Assembly: GCF_000174775.1 (NCBI RefSeq)
Contig: NZ_ACLR01000111.1
Location: 1 to 64,000, forward strand
Source of the DNA: Porphyromonas uenonis 60-3
GTDB lineage: Bacteria > Bacteroidota > Bacteroidia > Bacteroidales > Porphyromonadaceae
Direction of reading: 5' to 3'
Length of the DNA stretch: 64,000 nt
Under the pieces are notes generated by a model that worked only from the letters and a program-made list of their open reading frames with translations, did no database searches and was not told the DNA's origin. Shown in pieces: positions 55,521 through 64,000 of the stretch (position 1 is its first letter; every line of letters begins with the position of its first letter). The position numbers were made by a program, and so were the translations under genes.

Positions 55521-55560
55521 AAAGCACGCTACACACCCTCATCGGTGCGTAGCGTGCTTT
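55521..55560 (+). terminator. terminator of rpmE2
   Basis: A 17-bp stem AAAGCACGCTACACACC/GGTGCGTAGCGTGCTTT (one G-U pair) with a 6-base loop, ending in TTTCTACATATAA. Confidence 0.85.
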
Positions 55561-55685
55561 CTACATATAATAATAGTGTCGCTAGAACATGTCATCTGTC
55601 CCGCTTTACCTAGTCTACCTACGTCTCAGACAAAGAAAAAAGATGTCTCACTCCAAGTAGGAAGAGACATCTCACTAATCATTAG

Positions 55686-55757
<72 letters not shown>

Positions 55758-55771
55758 ATCGTTTGTATCCG

Positions 55772-55779
55772 CAAAGGTA
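55772..55779 (-). promoter_or_regulatory. promoter of initiator tRNA
   Basis: TTG at 55800-55802 (minus), a 20-base spacer and TACCTTTG within ATTCTTCGTACCTTTGCGG. Confidence 0.7.
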
Positions 55780-55936
55780 CGAAGAATATCTGAGATGACC
55801 AAACCTCCGTGCTTTGCAAATGGTGCGCACCAATCATCCGATGAGTCAAGCCATACGCCGTAAGAGCGCATGAATAGTATCAAGTCGGAGAGCGTCCGTC
55901 ACATCGGAATAAGATCCTTCCCCACTAGCGACACAA

Positions 55937-55946
55937 GGGGGGGGGG
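55937..55946. other. poly-G tract upstream of nqrA
   Basis: A run of ten G bases lies about 120 bases upstream of the nqrA -7 box, in a 300-base stretch between the initiator tRNA promoter and nqrA where no gene is seen. Long G runs are prone to slippage; whether this one matters for expression is unknown. Confidence 0.6.
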
Positions 55947-56065
55947 CAAGGCGTAAGTCATATATTTCCTGCTTATTGTCAGGCGGAGCCACTGCGATAT
56001 AGAGTTGCGAGGGGTGAGTCCCTAGAGGTTTCTACCGAAAATGCGGTAGTCCCAAATAAAATGAG

Positions 56066-56073
56066 TACTTTTG
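56066..56073 (+). promoter_or_regulatory. -7 box of the nqr operon
   Basis: TACTTTTG within TGAGTACTTTTGCACC, 33 bases before the nqrA start. No TTG is seen at -33. Confidence 0.55.
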
Positions 56074-56105
56074 CACCGATTGTTAGATACTAAAGAGAGA
56101 TCGTC

Positions 56106-57461
56106 ATGTCAAGAACGATAACTATCAAGCGAGGCTTGGATCTCAAGCTCCAAGGGACTGCGCCTCGCACCCTCCTGTCTACTCCTTCTTCTGGCGAGAC
56201 ATCGACCTATGCGTGGGTCCCTGATGATCTGCCAGGACTAACCCCTAAGATGAAGGTGCATGTGGGAGATCACGTAGAGGCGGGGGATCCGATCCTCTAC
56301 GACAAGCAGTATCCAGATATATGGGTCACAGCACCAGTCAGTGGCGAGTTGGTCGCCATCAATAGAGGTGCCAAGCGCAAGATCATGAGCGTAGAGATAC
56401 GCCCCGATGAGACGCAGACGCAGCACACCTTCTCTGTAGATGGACTACTCGAGGGTGATGCCAGCCAACTCAAGACGCTACTCCTACAGTCGGGTCTATG
56501 GACGCTCATTCGTCAAAGGCCTTATGACCGTCTCGCAGATCCTGCGATAGCTCCACGAGATATATTTGTCACAGCACATCTGACAGCTCCGCTAGCGCCT
56601 GAGATAGACTATCTACTAGAGGGTCGTGAGGAGGAGCTACGTATAGGACTCCGTGCCCTAGCACGACTCACTGAGGGCAAGGTCTATGTGGGTGTAGCTC
56701 ACGACTGCCCTCTGACACTCCCCGCTGAGGTGGAGGCTGTAGAGGTACGAGGTCCACACCCCGCTGGTAATGTGGGCGTGCTAATAGACCATCTAGCTCC
56801 GATCAATAAGGGCGAGACGGTCTGGACGCTCCGTGCTACAGATGTGGTACTCATAGGTCGTCTCTTGATGACGGGGCATGTGGACTACACACGTCGCATT
56901 GCCATCACGGGTAGTCACGCCGCTGAGCATGGCTACATGGACCTACTCCCTGGCTGTCGTATAGAGAGCCTCGGCAAGTTGGCTCAGGAGAGCTGCAAGA
57001 CTCGTGTTATAGCTGGCGATGTGCTGACTGGTACTCAGCTAACGGAGGAGCGACCTTTCCTCCCGATGAGTTGCGACCAGATCACGGTCATCCCTGACGG
57101 CTCTGATCGTGACGAGCTACTTGGGTGGGCTATGCCTCGTCTAGGGGACTTTAGCCAGAGCCGTACCTATCTGAGCTGGCTGATGCCTCGCAAGCGCTAT
57201 ACGCTAGACGCTCGTCTCAAGGGTGGCAAGCGTGCGATGATCATGAGTCACGAGCTGCAGAGTGTCTTCCCGCTAGACATTTATGCGGAGTATCTGCTCA
57301 AGGCGATTATAGCTTTTGACATTGACAAGATGGAGGAGCTCGGTATCTACGAGGTGGCACCCGAGGACTTCGCCCTGTGCGAGTTCGTCGACACCTCCAA
57401 GATGGAGCTACAGCGCATCGTGCGTCAAGGTCTAGACCAACTATATAAGGAGATGAACTAA
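56106..57461 (+). CDS. nqrA: Na+-translocating NADH-quinone reductase subunit A
   Basis: A 451-residue cytoplasmic-side subunit, implicated in quinone binding. Characteristic stretches: IKRGLDLKLQGTAP at the start, VSGELVAINRGAKRKI, GPHPAGNVGVLIDHLAP, and PLDIYAEYLLKAIIAFDIDKME near the end. It is first in a complete nqrABCDEF operon; the gap to nqrB is 71 bases. Confidence 0.96.
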   Translation: MSRTITIKRGLDLKLQGTAPRTLLSTPSSGETSTYAWVPDDLPGLTPKMKVHVGDHVEAGDPILYDKQYPDIWVTAPVSGELVAINRGAKRKIMSVEIRPDETQTQHTFSVDGLLEGDASQLKTLLLQSGLWTLIRQRPYDRLADPAIAPRDIFVTAHLTAPLAPEIDYLLEGREEELRIGLRALARLTEGKVYVGVAHDCPLTLPAEVEAVEVRGPHPAGNVGVLIDHLAPINKGETVWTLRATDVVLIGRLLMTGHVDYTRRIAITGSHAAEHGYMDLLPGCRIESLGKLAQESCKTRVIAGDVLTGTQLTEERPFLPMSCDQITVIPDGSDRDELLGWAMPRLGDFSQSRTYLSWLMPRKRYTLDARLKGGKRAMIMSHELQSVFPLDIYAEYLLKAIIAFDIDKMEELGIYEVAPEDFALCEFVDTSKMELQRIVRQGLDQLYKEMN

Positions 57462-57532
57462 AAGAGTAGCCTCACGGGGATGGGCGAAAGGTACCGTCGC
57501 CGTCGGGCTAAGGACTATGACTACTATATTAT

Positions 57533-58756
57533 ATGTCACTAAAAGATAGATTCAATAAGCGACGCTCCCTATTTGAGCCAGGGGGTAAGCTGCATGCGTT
57601 TCACTCGCTCTTTGATGGGTTTGAGACCTTCCTCTATGTGCCGCATACGACAGCGGCTCCACGAGGGGGCGTGCATGTACACGATGCGATAGATAGTAAG
57701 CGCGTCATGAGTACCGTGGTACTGGCTCTAGTACCTGCGCTACTCTTCGGTATGTACAATGTGGGGCTACAGCACTTCATCGCTATCGGTCAGACGGCTG
57801 GCTTCTGGTCGATGTTTTGGTTTGGCTTCCTAGCGGTACTGCCTAAGATCGTGGTCTCCTACGTAGTGGGACTGGGTATCGAGTTTGCCGTGGCTCAGTG
57901 GAAGCATGAGGAGATCCAAGAGGGTTACCTCGTGACTGGTATGCTCGTGCCGATGATTGTCCCAGTCGACACGCCACTATGGATGATTGCCGTCGCGGTC
58001 GCTATGTCGGTCGTCTTCGCCAAGGAGGTCTTCGGCGGGACGGGCTACAACATCTTCAACGTGGCGCTCGTGACTCGTGCTATCCTCTTCTTCGCTTATC
58101 CAGCAGCGATGACTGGTGACAAGGTCTTCGTCCGTACGGAGCCTATCTTTGGTTTCGGCGGTGGTGGCGACATGGCTACAGCTGCTGTCGATGGTTTCTC
58201 AGGGGCTACCCCTCTGGGTCAGGTGGCTACGGCTGGCGATACGCTCCCGACGATCGTTAACACGATGGGCGAGCCCTCTACTCTATGGGACGCCTTCTGG
58301 GGCTTTATCCCTGGTAGTATCGGAGAGGTCTCGACCTTTGCAATCCTGCTCGGTGCTATCCTCCTCATTTGGACAGGCGTAGCAAGCTACAAGGTGATCG
58401 TGAGTGGCGTCGTAGGCGCAGCGCTGATGACGCTCCTCTTTAACGCTATCGGCACGACCGCTGCGATGCAGCTAGACGTTGCGCATCACCTACTCTACGG
58501 TGGCTTTGCCTTTGGTCTTGTCTTCATGGCGACCGACCCGGTAACCTCGGCTCGCACCGAGACGGGCAAGTGGATCTACGGTCTCCTCGTGGGTGTCATG
58601 TGTGTCTTCATACGCGTCCTCAACCCAGGCTATCCTGAGGGTATGATGCTCGCGATCCTACTGATGAACGTCTTCGCACCGCTCATCGACTATGTCGTGG
58701 TAAACAATAATATCTCTAAGCGCAAGAAGCGCTGGGAGATGGCTTCTAAACATTGA
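57533..58756 (+). CDS. nqrB: Na+-NQR subunit B
   Basis: A 407-residue inner-membrane subunit with about ten membrane segments that carries covalent FMN and takes part in Na+ transport. The FMN threonine is T226 in DGFSGATPLGQ. VHDAIDSKRVMSTVV and GGTGYNIFNVALVTRA are typical segments. The stop overlaps an upstream TTG alternative start for nqrC, but the nqrC ATG lies 14 bases downstream. Confidence 0.96.
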   Translation: MSLKDRFNKRRSLFEPGGKLHAFHSLFDGFETFLYVPHTTAAPRGGVHVHDAIDSKRVMSTVVLALVPALLFGMYNVGLQHFIAIGQTAGFWSMFWFGFLAVLPKIVVSYVVGLGIEFAVAQWKHEEIQEGYLVTGMLVPMIVPVDTPLWMIAVAVAMSVVFAKEVFGGTGYNIFNVALVTRAILFFAYPAAMTGDKVFVRTEPIFGFGGGGDMATAAVDGFSGATPLGQVATAGDTLPTIVNTMGEPSTLWDAFWGFIPGSIGEVSTFAILLGAILLIWTGVASYKVIVSGVVGAALMTLLFNAIGTTAAMQLDVAHHLLYGGFAFGLVFMATDPVTSARTETGKWIYGLLVGVMCVFIRVLNPGYPEGMMLAILLMNVFAPLIDYVVVNNNISKRKKRWEMASKH

Positions 58757-58770
58757 TCATTCTTACGACT

Positions 58771-59520
58771 ATGAATAGAGATAGTAATAGCTACACGATC
58801 CTCTACGCAGCCATCATGGTGGTCGTAGTCGCAATAGCTCTAGCGCTCACGGCTGTGGCTCTACGCAAGCCTCAGCAAGAGAATGAGCGCATTGACAAGA
58901 TGCAGCAGATACTACGAGCTGTACATCTAGAGCCTACCAAAGATCAAGTCATCCCCACCTACACAAAGGTGATCAAGCAGGAGCTCCTGGTCAATGGTCA
59001 GGGCGAGGTGATCGCTACTTTTGAGGGTGATCAGATTGCTCAGAATGAAGCTTTCCAGATGAACACGGCCAATCAGTTTAAGCTCCGTCAGCAAGACCAC
59101 GCTCTCGGACTACCTGTCTACGTGGCTGAGGTGGATGGCCAGCAACTCTACATCTTCCCGATGGATGGCGCTGGTCTATGGGGCGCAATCTGGGGCTTCC
59201 TCGCTGTACAGGCTGATGGCTCGACCGTCTATGGCGCTGACTTCTCACACGCTGGTGAGACACCAGGACTAGGTGCTGAGATCGCTACGAAGCACTTCTC
59301 ACAGGAGTTCGTCGGCAAGCAACTGTACCGTGACGAGCAGTTTAAGTCTATCGCCGTCGTTAAGCACGGTCGCTCGCTTGACGACCAAGACTACGTGGAC
59401 GGCATCTCAGGCGGTACGCTCACGAGCAATGGTGTCAACAATATGCTCGAGAACTCCATCAAAGAGTACCTCCCCTACATAGAGCAGATACGTGGAGCTC
59501 AAGCAGTAGCAGCAGAATAA
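58771..59520 (+). CDS. nqrC: Na+-NQR subunit C
   Basis: A 250-residue subunit with one N-terminal membrane helix (YTILYAAIMVVVVAIALALTA) and a periplasmic domain with covalent FMN on T216 in DGISGGTLTSNG. The frame can be read from a TTG at 58753, but the ATG at 58771 (MNRDSNSYT) is the usual start. It is followed by nqrD. Confidence 0.95.
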   Translation: MNRDSNSYTILYAAIMVVVVAIALALTAVALRKPQQENERIDKMQQILRAVHLEPTKDQVIPTYTKVIKQELLVNGQGEVIATFEGDQIAQNEAFQMNTANQFKLRQQDHALGLPVYVAEVDGQQLYIFPMDGAGLWGAIWGFLAVQADGSTVYGADFSHAGETPGLGAEIATKHFSQEFVGKQLYRDEQFKSIAVVKHGRSLDDQDYVDGISGGTLTSNGVNNMLENSIKEYLPYIEQIRGAQAVAAE

Positions 59521-59544
59521 TCAGAAGAGAGAGTAATCTAAGCT

Positions 59545-60168
59545 ATGAGTAAGATAAGTAATAAAGAGGTACTCCTAGGGCCTCTCAATAAGAATAACCC
59601 AGTCACCGTACAGGTGCTCGGTATATGCTCTGCGCTGGCGGTCACCGCTCAGCTCAAGCCCGCTCTAGTGATGGCTCTGTCGGTGACGGTGGTCGTCGCC
59701 TTTGCCAACGTAATCATATCGCTACTGCGCAACACGATACCTAATCGTATCCGTATCATCGTGCAGCTGGTGGTCGTCGCTGCGCTTGTAACGATCGTCA
59801 ACGAGATCCTCAAGGCCTATGTCTACGATGTCTCTAAGGAGCTGTCGGTATACATTGGTTTGATCATTACGAACTGTATCTTGATGGGCCGACTAGAGGC
59901 TTTTGCCTTGGCGCATGGTCCTAAGGCTTCCTTCCTCGATGGTATCGGCAACGGTCTAGGCTACGGACTCGTCTTGGTGATCATCGGCTTCGTCCGTGAG
60001 TTGCTCGGTAGAGGTTCGCTACTGGGCTTCCAGATCATCCCGCAGGCCTGCTACGATATGGGCTACGTCAATCACGGCTTGATGATCATGCCTCCGATGG
60101 CGCTCATCGTCCTAGCCTGCATCGTATGGATACAGCGTAGCAAACTCAAGGATCTACAGGAGAAGTAA
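59545..60168 (+). CDS. nqrD: Na+-NQR subunit D
   Basis: A 207-residue inner-membrane protein with six membrane segments. LGPLNKNNPVTVQVLGICSA at the N-terminus, NCILMGRLEAFALAHGPK (with a cysteine that helps hold the intramembrane iron centre with NqrE), and GLGYGLVLVIIGFVRELLG are conserved. nqrE follows after 51 bases. Confidence 0.96.
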   Translation: MSKISNKEVLLGPLNKNNPVTVQVLGICSALAVTAQLKPALVMALSVTVVVAFANVIISLLRNTIPNRIRIIVQLVVVAALVTIVNEILKAYVYDVSKELSVYIGLIITNCILMGRLEAFALAHGPKASFLDGIGNGLGYGLVLVIIGFVRELLGRGSLLGFQIIPQACYDMGYVNHGLMIMPPMALIVLACIVWIQRSKLKDLQEK

Positions 60169-60219
60169 CCCTCCCCAACTCCATATAATCTCACACACTT
60201 CATAGATAAAGTCTAAGCA

Positions 60220-60834
60220 ATGGATTATCTAAGTCTGTTTTTCAAGTCGATCTTCGTCGACAATATGATCTTTGCCTACTATCTAGGTATGTGCTCTTAC
60301 CTAGCTGTATCCAAAGATGTCAAGACCTCACTGGGATTGGGGCTAGCGGTCACCTTCATCCTCACCTGTACGCTACCGATCAACTATCTCCTAGAGACCT
60401 ACGTCTTTAAGGCAGGTGCGTTGAGCTGGCTCGGGGCGGAGTTTGCTTCGGTCGACCTGAGCTTCCTCTCGCTCATCGTCTTTATCGCCGTCATCGCCTC
60501 CTTTACGCAGCTCGTCGAGATGGTCGTCGAGCGGTACAGCCCCTCGCTATACAACTCGCTCGGTATCTTCCTCCCGCTCATCGCTGTGAACTGTGCGATC
60601 CTCGGTGGCTCGCTCTTCATGCAGCAGCGTGACTTCATCAATACGGGCATGGCGACCGTTTATGGACTCGGCTCTGGCATCGGCTGGATGCTCGCTATCG
60701 TTGGCCTAGCAGCCATCCGTGAGCGACTAGCCTATAGCAATATACCGAAGCCCCTCAGAGGATTTGGCATTACGCTCATCGTCACTGGACTGATGGGCAT
60801 CGCATTCCTCAGCTTCTCAGGTGTTAAACTCTAA
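60220..60834 (+). CDS. nqrE: Na+-NQR subunit E
   Basis: A 204-residue membrane protein, the inverted partner of Nqr[21 protein letters not shown] with [24 protein letters not shown] and [20 protein letters not shown] are typical. The last base is 12 bases from nqrF. Confidence 0.96.
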   Translation: MDYLSLFFKSIFVDNMIFAYYLGMCSYLAVSKDVKTSLGLGLAVTFILTCTLPINYLLETYVFKAGALSWLGAEFASVDLSFLSLIVFIAVIASFTQLVEMVVERYSPSLYNSLGIFLPLIAVNCAILGGSLFMQQRDFINTGMATVYGLGSGIGWMLAIVGLAAIRERLAYSNIPKPLRGFGITLIVTGLMGIAFLSFSGVKL

Positions 60835-60846
60835 TCGCCTACAGAT

Positions 60847-62094
60847 ATGGATCAAATGACCTTAATAATAGTATCGAGTGTAGCGGTCTTCCTCCTGGTC
60901 GTACTGCTCCTCGTCGTGGTACTGCTGGTGGCTAAGAGCAAGCTCATCCCCTCTGGCAACGTACATATCAATGTCAATGACGTGAAAGACCTAGAGGTAC
61001 CGATGGGCGGTACGCTACTCAACACGCTTCAGAGCCAAGGCATCTTCCTATCCAGCGCTTGTGGCGGTGGTGGTAGCTGTGGACAGTGTCGCTGTCGCGT
61101 CGTCGAGGGCGGTGGCGAGATACTCGCTACGGAGAAAGGCTTCTTCTCTCGCAAAGAGCAGATGGCGCACTGGCGTCTCGGCTGTCAGACGAAAGTCAAG
61201 GAAGATCTCAAGGTAATCGTCCCCGAGAGCGTCTTTGGCGTCAAGGAGTGGGAGTGCGAAGTCGTATCCAACAGAAACGTCGCTACCTTCATCAAGGAGT
61301 TTGTCGTCAAGCTCCCCGAGGGCGAGCACATGGACTTCAAGAGCGGTAGCTACGCTCAGATCAAGATCCCCAAGTACGAGGTCAAGTACAGCGACTATGT
61401 CGTTGAGGAGCAGTTCCGTAGTGACTGGGACAAGTTCAACATGTGGAGCCTTACGGCAAAGAACACCGAGGATACCGTCCGCGCCTACTCTATGGCCAAC
61501 TATCCTGCCGAGGGTAACATCATCACGCTCAACGTCCGTATCGCCACCCCGCCGATGGATCGCGTGACCCACACCTGGCAGAAGGTACCCGCTGGTATCG
61601 CTTCCTCTTACATCTTCAGCCTCAAGCCAGGCGACAAGGTGACCATGAGTGGTCCTTACGGAGACTTCCACATCCACGAGGACTCCGACGCCGAGATGCT
61701 CTACATCGGAGGTGGTGCAGGTATGGCCCCGCTACGTGCTCAGCTGTTGCACCTCTTCCTCACCGAGCACACGACCCGCAAGGTATCCTTCTGGTACGGT
61801 GCACGCTCGCGCAGTGAGATCTTCTACGAGGAGGACTTCCGCGCCATCGAGCGTGAGTTCCCGAACTTCTCCTTCCACATCGCCCTCTCGGCACCGTTGC
61901 CTGAGGACAATTGGACTGGACTCACGGGCTTCATCCACCAGGCCATCTACGACAATTACCTCAAGGATCACGAGGCTCCTGAGGATATCGAGTACTACAT
62001 GTGCGGACCTGGTCCTATGTCAGCAGCAGCCATCGCGATGCTGGACAACCTAGGCGTGCCACCTGAGCAGATAAACTTCGACAACTTCGGCTAA
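60847..62094 (+). CDS. nqrF: Na+-NQR subunit F, NADH-oxidising
   Basis: A 415-residue subunit with one N-terminal membrane helix (residues about 8-29), a 2Fe-2S ferredoxin domain with ligands C72, C78, C81 and C113, and an FAD/NADH reductase domain with RAYSMANYP (FAD) and GGGAGMAPLRAQ (NADH). It admits electrons to the complex. Last gene of the operon. Confidence 0.97.
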   Translation: MDQMTLIIVSSVAVFLLVVLLLVVVLLVAKSKLIPSGNVHINVNDVKDLEVPMGGTLLNTLQSQGIFLSSACGGGGSCGQCRCRVVEGGGEILATEKGFFSRKEQMAHWRLGCQTKVKEDLKVIVPESVFGVKEWECEVVSNRNVATFIKEFVVKLPEGEHMDFKSGSYAQIKIPKYEVKYSDYVVEEQFRSDWDKFNMWSLTAKNTEDTVRAYSMANYPAEGNIITLNVRIATPPMDRVTHTWQKVPAGIASSYIFSLKPGDKVTMSGPYGDFHIHEDSDAEMLYIGGGAGMAPLRAQLLHLFLTEHTTRKVSFWYGARSRSEIFYEEDFRAIEREFPNFSFHIALSAPLPEDNWTGLTGFIHQAIYDNYLKDHEAPEDIEYYMCGPGPMSAAAIAMLDNLGVPPEQINFDNFG

Positions 62095-62128
62095 GGCACC
62101 TTAGGATCACTCCGCAATAGAATAAAGA

Positions 62129-62178
62129 TAAGGCGACAGCGCACGATCCCAGTAAACTGGAAGTGCGTTGTCGCCTTA
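62129..62178 (+). terminator. terminator of the nqr operon
   Basis: A 16-bp outer stem TAAGGCGACAGCGCAC/GTGCGTTGTCGCCTTA with an inner stem CCAGT/ACTGG is followed by ATTATT, 35 bases beyond the nqrF stop. Confidence 0.82.
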
Positions 62179-62293
62179 ATTATTCCAAATGCTTAGAGAC
62201 TAAACAATGGCCATCGAGCGAGAAAGATTGAAAAGGTCAAAAGAAATACCGCTTTTGTCAAGTCGGCACCCCTCCCATATGGCACAAATCTCG

Positions 62294-62301
62294 TAACTTT
62301 G
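62294..62301 (+). promoter_or_regulatory. -7 box of the DUF3575 gene
   Basis: TAACTTTG within TCGTAACTTTGCCC, 41 bases before the ATG. Confidence 0.5.
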
Positions 62302-62341
62302 CCCTCGTAGAAATAATTGAATTGTAGCTAAACCACTTACT

Positions 62342-62953
62342 ATGATACGAAAGATAGTGATTACAATCGCGCTCGTCCTAACCTTCGGACTTGCAGCAAC
62401 GGCACAGCGGGTCGCTCTCAAGCACAACTTCGCTTACGATGCTCTCCTCACGCCCAACCTCTCGCTCGAGTTTGCGATGGGCAATAAGTTTACCTTTGAT
62501 ACACAGTTCGGCTGGAACTCCTTCGTTTTCAATCTAGATGCGAGCAAGCCTAACTACAGTACGACCAAGTGGGCTCACTGGATGGCTCAGCCAGAGCTTC
62601 GCTACTGGTTCTGCGACGTCTTCAACGGGTGGTTCCTCGGTCTGCATGGACATGTAGGTCAGATGAACGTAGGCGGTGTCAACATCCCCTACCCCCTCAT
62701 CCTAGAGAACAAAGAGTCCGTCATGAAGGATCACCGCTACCAAGGTTGGTTCTACGGAGGCGGTCTCAGCGTAGGCTACCAGTGGGTACTCTCGACGCGC
62801 TCTTCGCTCGAGTTCTCGCTAGGTGCTGGATATGCTCGCATACTATACGACAAGTTCCCCTGCACACGTTGTGGCACGAAAGTCGATGAAGGCAAAGCTA
62901 ACTACGTCGGACCTACGAAGGCCACTATCTCGTACGTCTTCTTCTTCAAGTAA
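62342..62953 (+). CDS. DUF3575-family outer-membrane protein
   Basis: A 203-residue protein with a signal peptide (VITIALVLTFGLAATAQ) and a barrel-like pattern: LKHNFAYDALLTPNLSLEF, WAHWMAQPELRYWF, and closing ATISYVFFFK. DUF3575 proteins sit near DUF3868/OmpA and fimbrillin genes in Bacteroidota fimbria loci (family knowledge), and the next gene fits that. Fimbrillin genes, if present, lie beyond the window. Confidence 0.82.
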   Translation: MIRKIVITIALVLTFGLAATAQRVALKHNFAYDALLTPNLSLEFAMGNKFTFDTQFGWNSFVFNLDASKPNYSTTKWAHWMAQPELRYWFCDVFNGWFLGLHGHVGQMNVGGVNIPYPLILENKESVMKDHRYQGWFYGGGLSVGYQWVLSTRSSLEFSLGAGYARILYDKFPCTRCGTKVDEGKANYVGPTKATISYVFFFK

Positions 62954-62991
62954 TCGTCAGTAGCACATCTAATAATACAGACACAAAGACT

Positions 62992-64000
62992 ATGAATATC
63001 AAGATATCCCGCTTACTCATACTCCTCTCGACGCTACTCCTCGTCGGAGGGACACTATGTGCTCAGCAATTCTCCAAGGCGGAGGAGACTAAGACGATTG
63101 CACTATCAGCCGAGCACCACACCGTCACGCGCGACATCGCTCGCAACATCCTACGCATCGACCTAGACGTGGCACCCTATGCCTATGTACGTGCACAGCA
63201 ACTGCTACGCATTACGCCCGTCTACGTCTCTGCCGATAGGAGCAAGGAGATCCGCTTCAACAAGATCTATGTAGCTGGTAACTCTCGCTACAAGATACTC
63301 AAGCGTCAGCACGACCTCTACAACAGTGATGCACTAGGTAAGGAAGTTTACTCACGTCCCGAGGGCTCCGTCTATGCACAGGGCACCAAGGATCTACCAC
63401 ATATGGTCTATGAGCGTCCATTTGAGTTCTGGATGGAGCAGGGTCATGTAGAGCTAGAGATAGAAGTCTTCAGCTGTGGCAACTGTCCTAAAGGCACTCG
63501 TCTAGCACAGGGTGGACCACAGTCTATCCCCGTCTTCGGATCCAAAGACTACAAGTACGACTACATCGTCCCCGCTGCTACAGCCTTCAAGGAGTATGCC
63601 GAGAGCTTTGATGCCAAGATACAGTTTGTCGTAGACAAGCACGACCTGCTCAGAGACTACAAGGGCAATGCTCAGGAGCTAGCACGCCTAGGTGACTTCG
63701 TCCGTAGAGCTACTAAGATAGAAGGCGCAGAGCTTCAGGCGATCAACATCCGTGGATACGCATCTCCCGAAGGTGGCTTCGAGCACAACAAGGCACTCTC
63801 CGAGAGACGTACCAAGACACTTGATGACTATGTCAAGCGCACCTATCCTAACCTAGTTAATCGTGTCGAGGTCGTCGCTGAGGGCATGGGCGAGGACTGG
63901 GATGGCCTACGCAAGCTCGTAGACGCTAGTGATATGCCCGAGCGCCAGACCATACTGGACATCATTGACAAGTACAATACCGACACAGAGCGTGAGGCTG
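62992..64000 (+). CDS. OmpA-like / DUF3868-type protein (3' end missing)
   Basis: The start is at 62992 (MNIKISRLLILLSTLLLVGG), with a signal peptide ending GTLCAQ. The frame stays open to the end of the window, 336 codons, so the protein is truncated. A first half of strands with FEFWMEQGHVELEIEVF and SCGNC is followed by an OmpA-like segment: GYASPEGGFEHNKALSERRT (residues about 255-275), the peptidoglycan-binding fold. It follows the DUF3575 gene by 38 bases and is likely cotranscribed with it. Confidence 0.78.
   Translation, partial: MNIKISRLLILLSTLLLVGGTLCAQQFSKAEETKTIALSAEHHTVTRDIARNILRIDLDVAPYAYVRAQQLLRITPVYVSADRSKEIRFNKIYVAGNSRYKILKRQHDLYNSDALGKEVYSRPEGSVYAQGTKDLPHMVYERPFEFWMEQGHVELEIEVFSCGNCPKGTRLAQGGPQSIPVFGSKDYKYDYIVPAATAFKEYAESFDAKIQFVVDKHDLLRDYKGNAQELARLGDFVRRATKIEGAELQAINIRGYASPEGGFEHNKALSERRTKTLDDYVKRTYPNLVNRVEVVAEGMGEDWDGLRKLVDASDMPERQTILDIIDKYNTDTEREA

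Overview
The window reads as a chromosomal segment of a Bacteroidota member, most likely a Porphyromonas close to P. asaccharolytica or P. uenonis (inference). Support comes from the Bacteroidota promoter form (TAnnTTTG, usually TTCGTAYCTTTG here), almost no Shine-Dalgarno sequences, a fused SecDF, a PorT-type secretion protein together with a cargo protein that has a type IX sorting domain, a six-gene Na+-NQR operon, and fimbria-locus-type DUF3575/OmpA-like genes. No prophage, transposase or CRISPR array is seen.

Layout. 1-4.5 kb: cation/proton antiporter then glycogen branching enzyme (minus). 5-9.3 kb: folD-mfd (plus). 9.3-13 kb: pyrE, an SRPBCC protein, a degenerate Rieske-like lipoprotein and a large porin (minus operon). 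13.2-16.1 kb: secDF. 16.3-18.3 kb: accessory patch with a HigBA toxin-antitoxin pair bracketed by a direct repeat, two tandem small membrane-protein paralogs (one frameshifted) and tRNA-Gly(CCC). 18.9-30 kb: a long minus-strand run of ABC-F protein, ruvX, def, TPR protein, second ABC-F protein, ABC exporter and patatin/beta-barrel protein. 30-33.8 kb: upp and a U32 protein, divergent from porT. 33.9-40 kb: lipoprotein, tRNA-Gly(GCC), rpsO, then tyrS, glycosyltransferase, udk, TRIC channel and L,D-transpeptidase. 40-43.7 kb: a lipoprotein with three internal repeats and a RhuM gene between 68-bp direct repeats. 43.8-52.5 kb: FKBP-aroC (plus) facing bioB-bioA-hemG, a POT transporter and a DUF4831 protein (minus). 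53-56 kb: type IX cargo protein, L31 type B, initiator tRNA. 56.1-62.1 kb: nqrABCDEF. 62.3-64 kb: DUF3575 protein and the start of an OmpA-like protein cut by the window end.

Most genes are core metabolism, translation and envelope functions. The unusual material is in the gaps. A dispersed element carries three TTCSGAAG motifs exactly 21 bp apart (four copies). Degenerate 7-bp tandem arrays (TTAGAGR, complement YCTCTAA) occur at seven loci, and at three genes they run directly into the -7 promoter box. A related 7-bp repeat (TTGGCTG-like) lies in one intergenic region and also forms the coding sequence of an ABC-F linker. A third family of small palindromes (GAAACT/AGTTTC and GGAACT/AGTTCC) lies in three other gaps. 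Both accessory genes (HigBA and RhuM) sit between direct repeats, which suggests that repeat recombination shapes the accessory content here.
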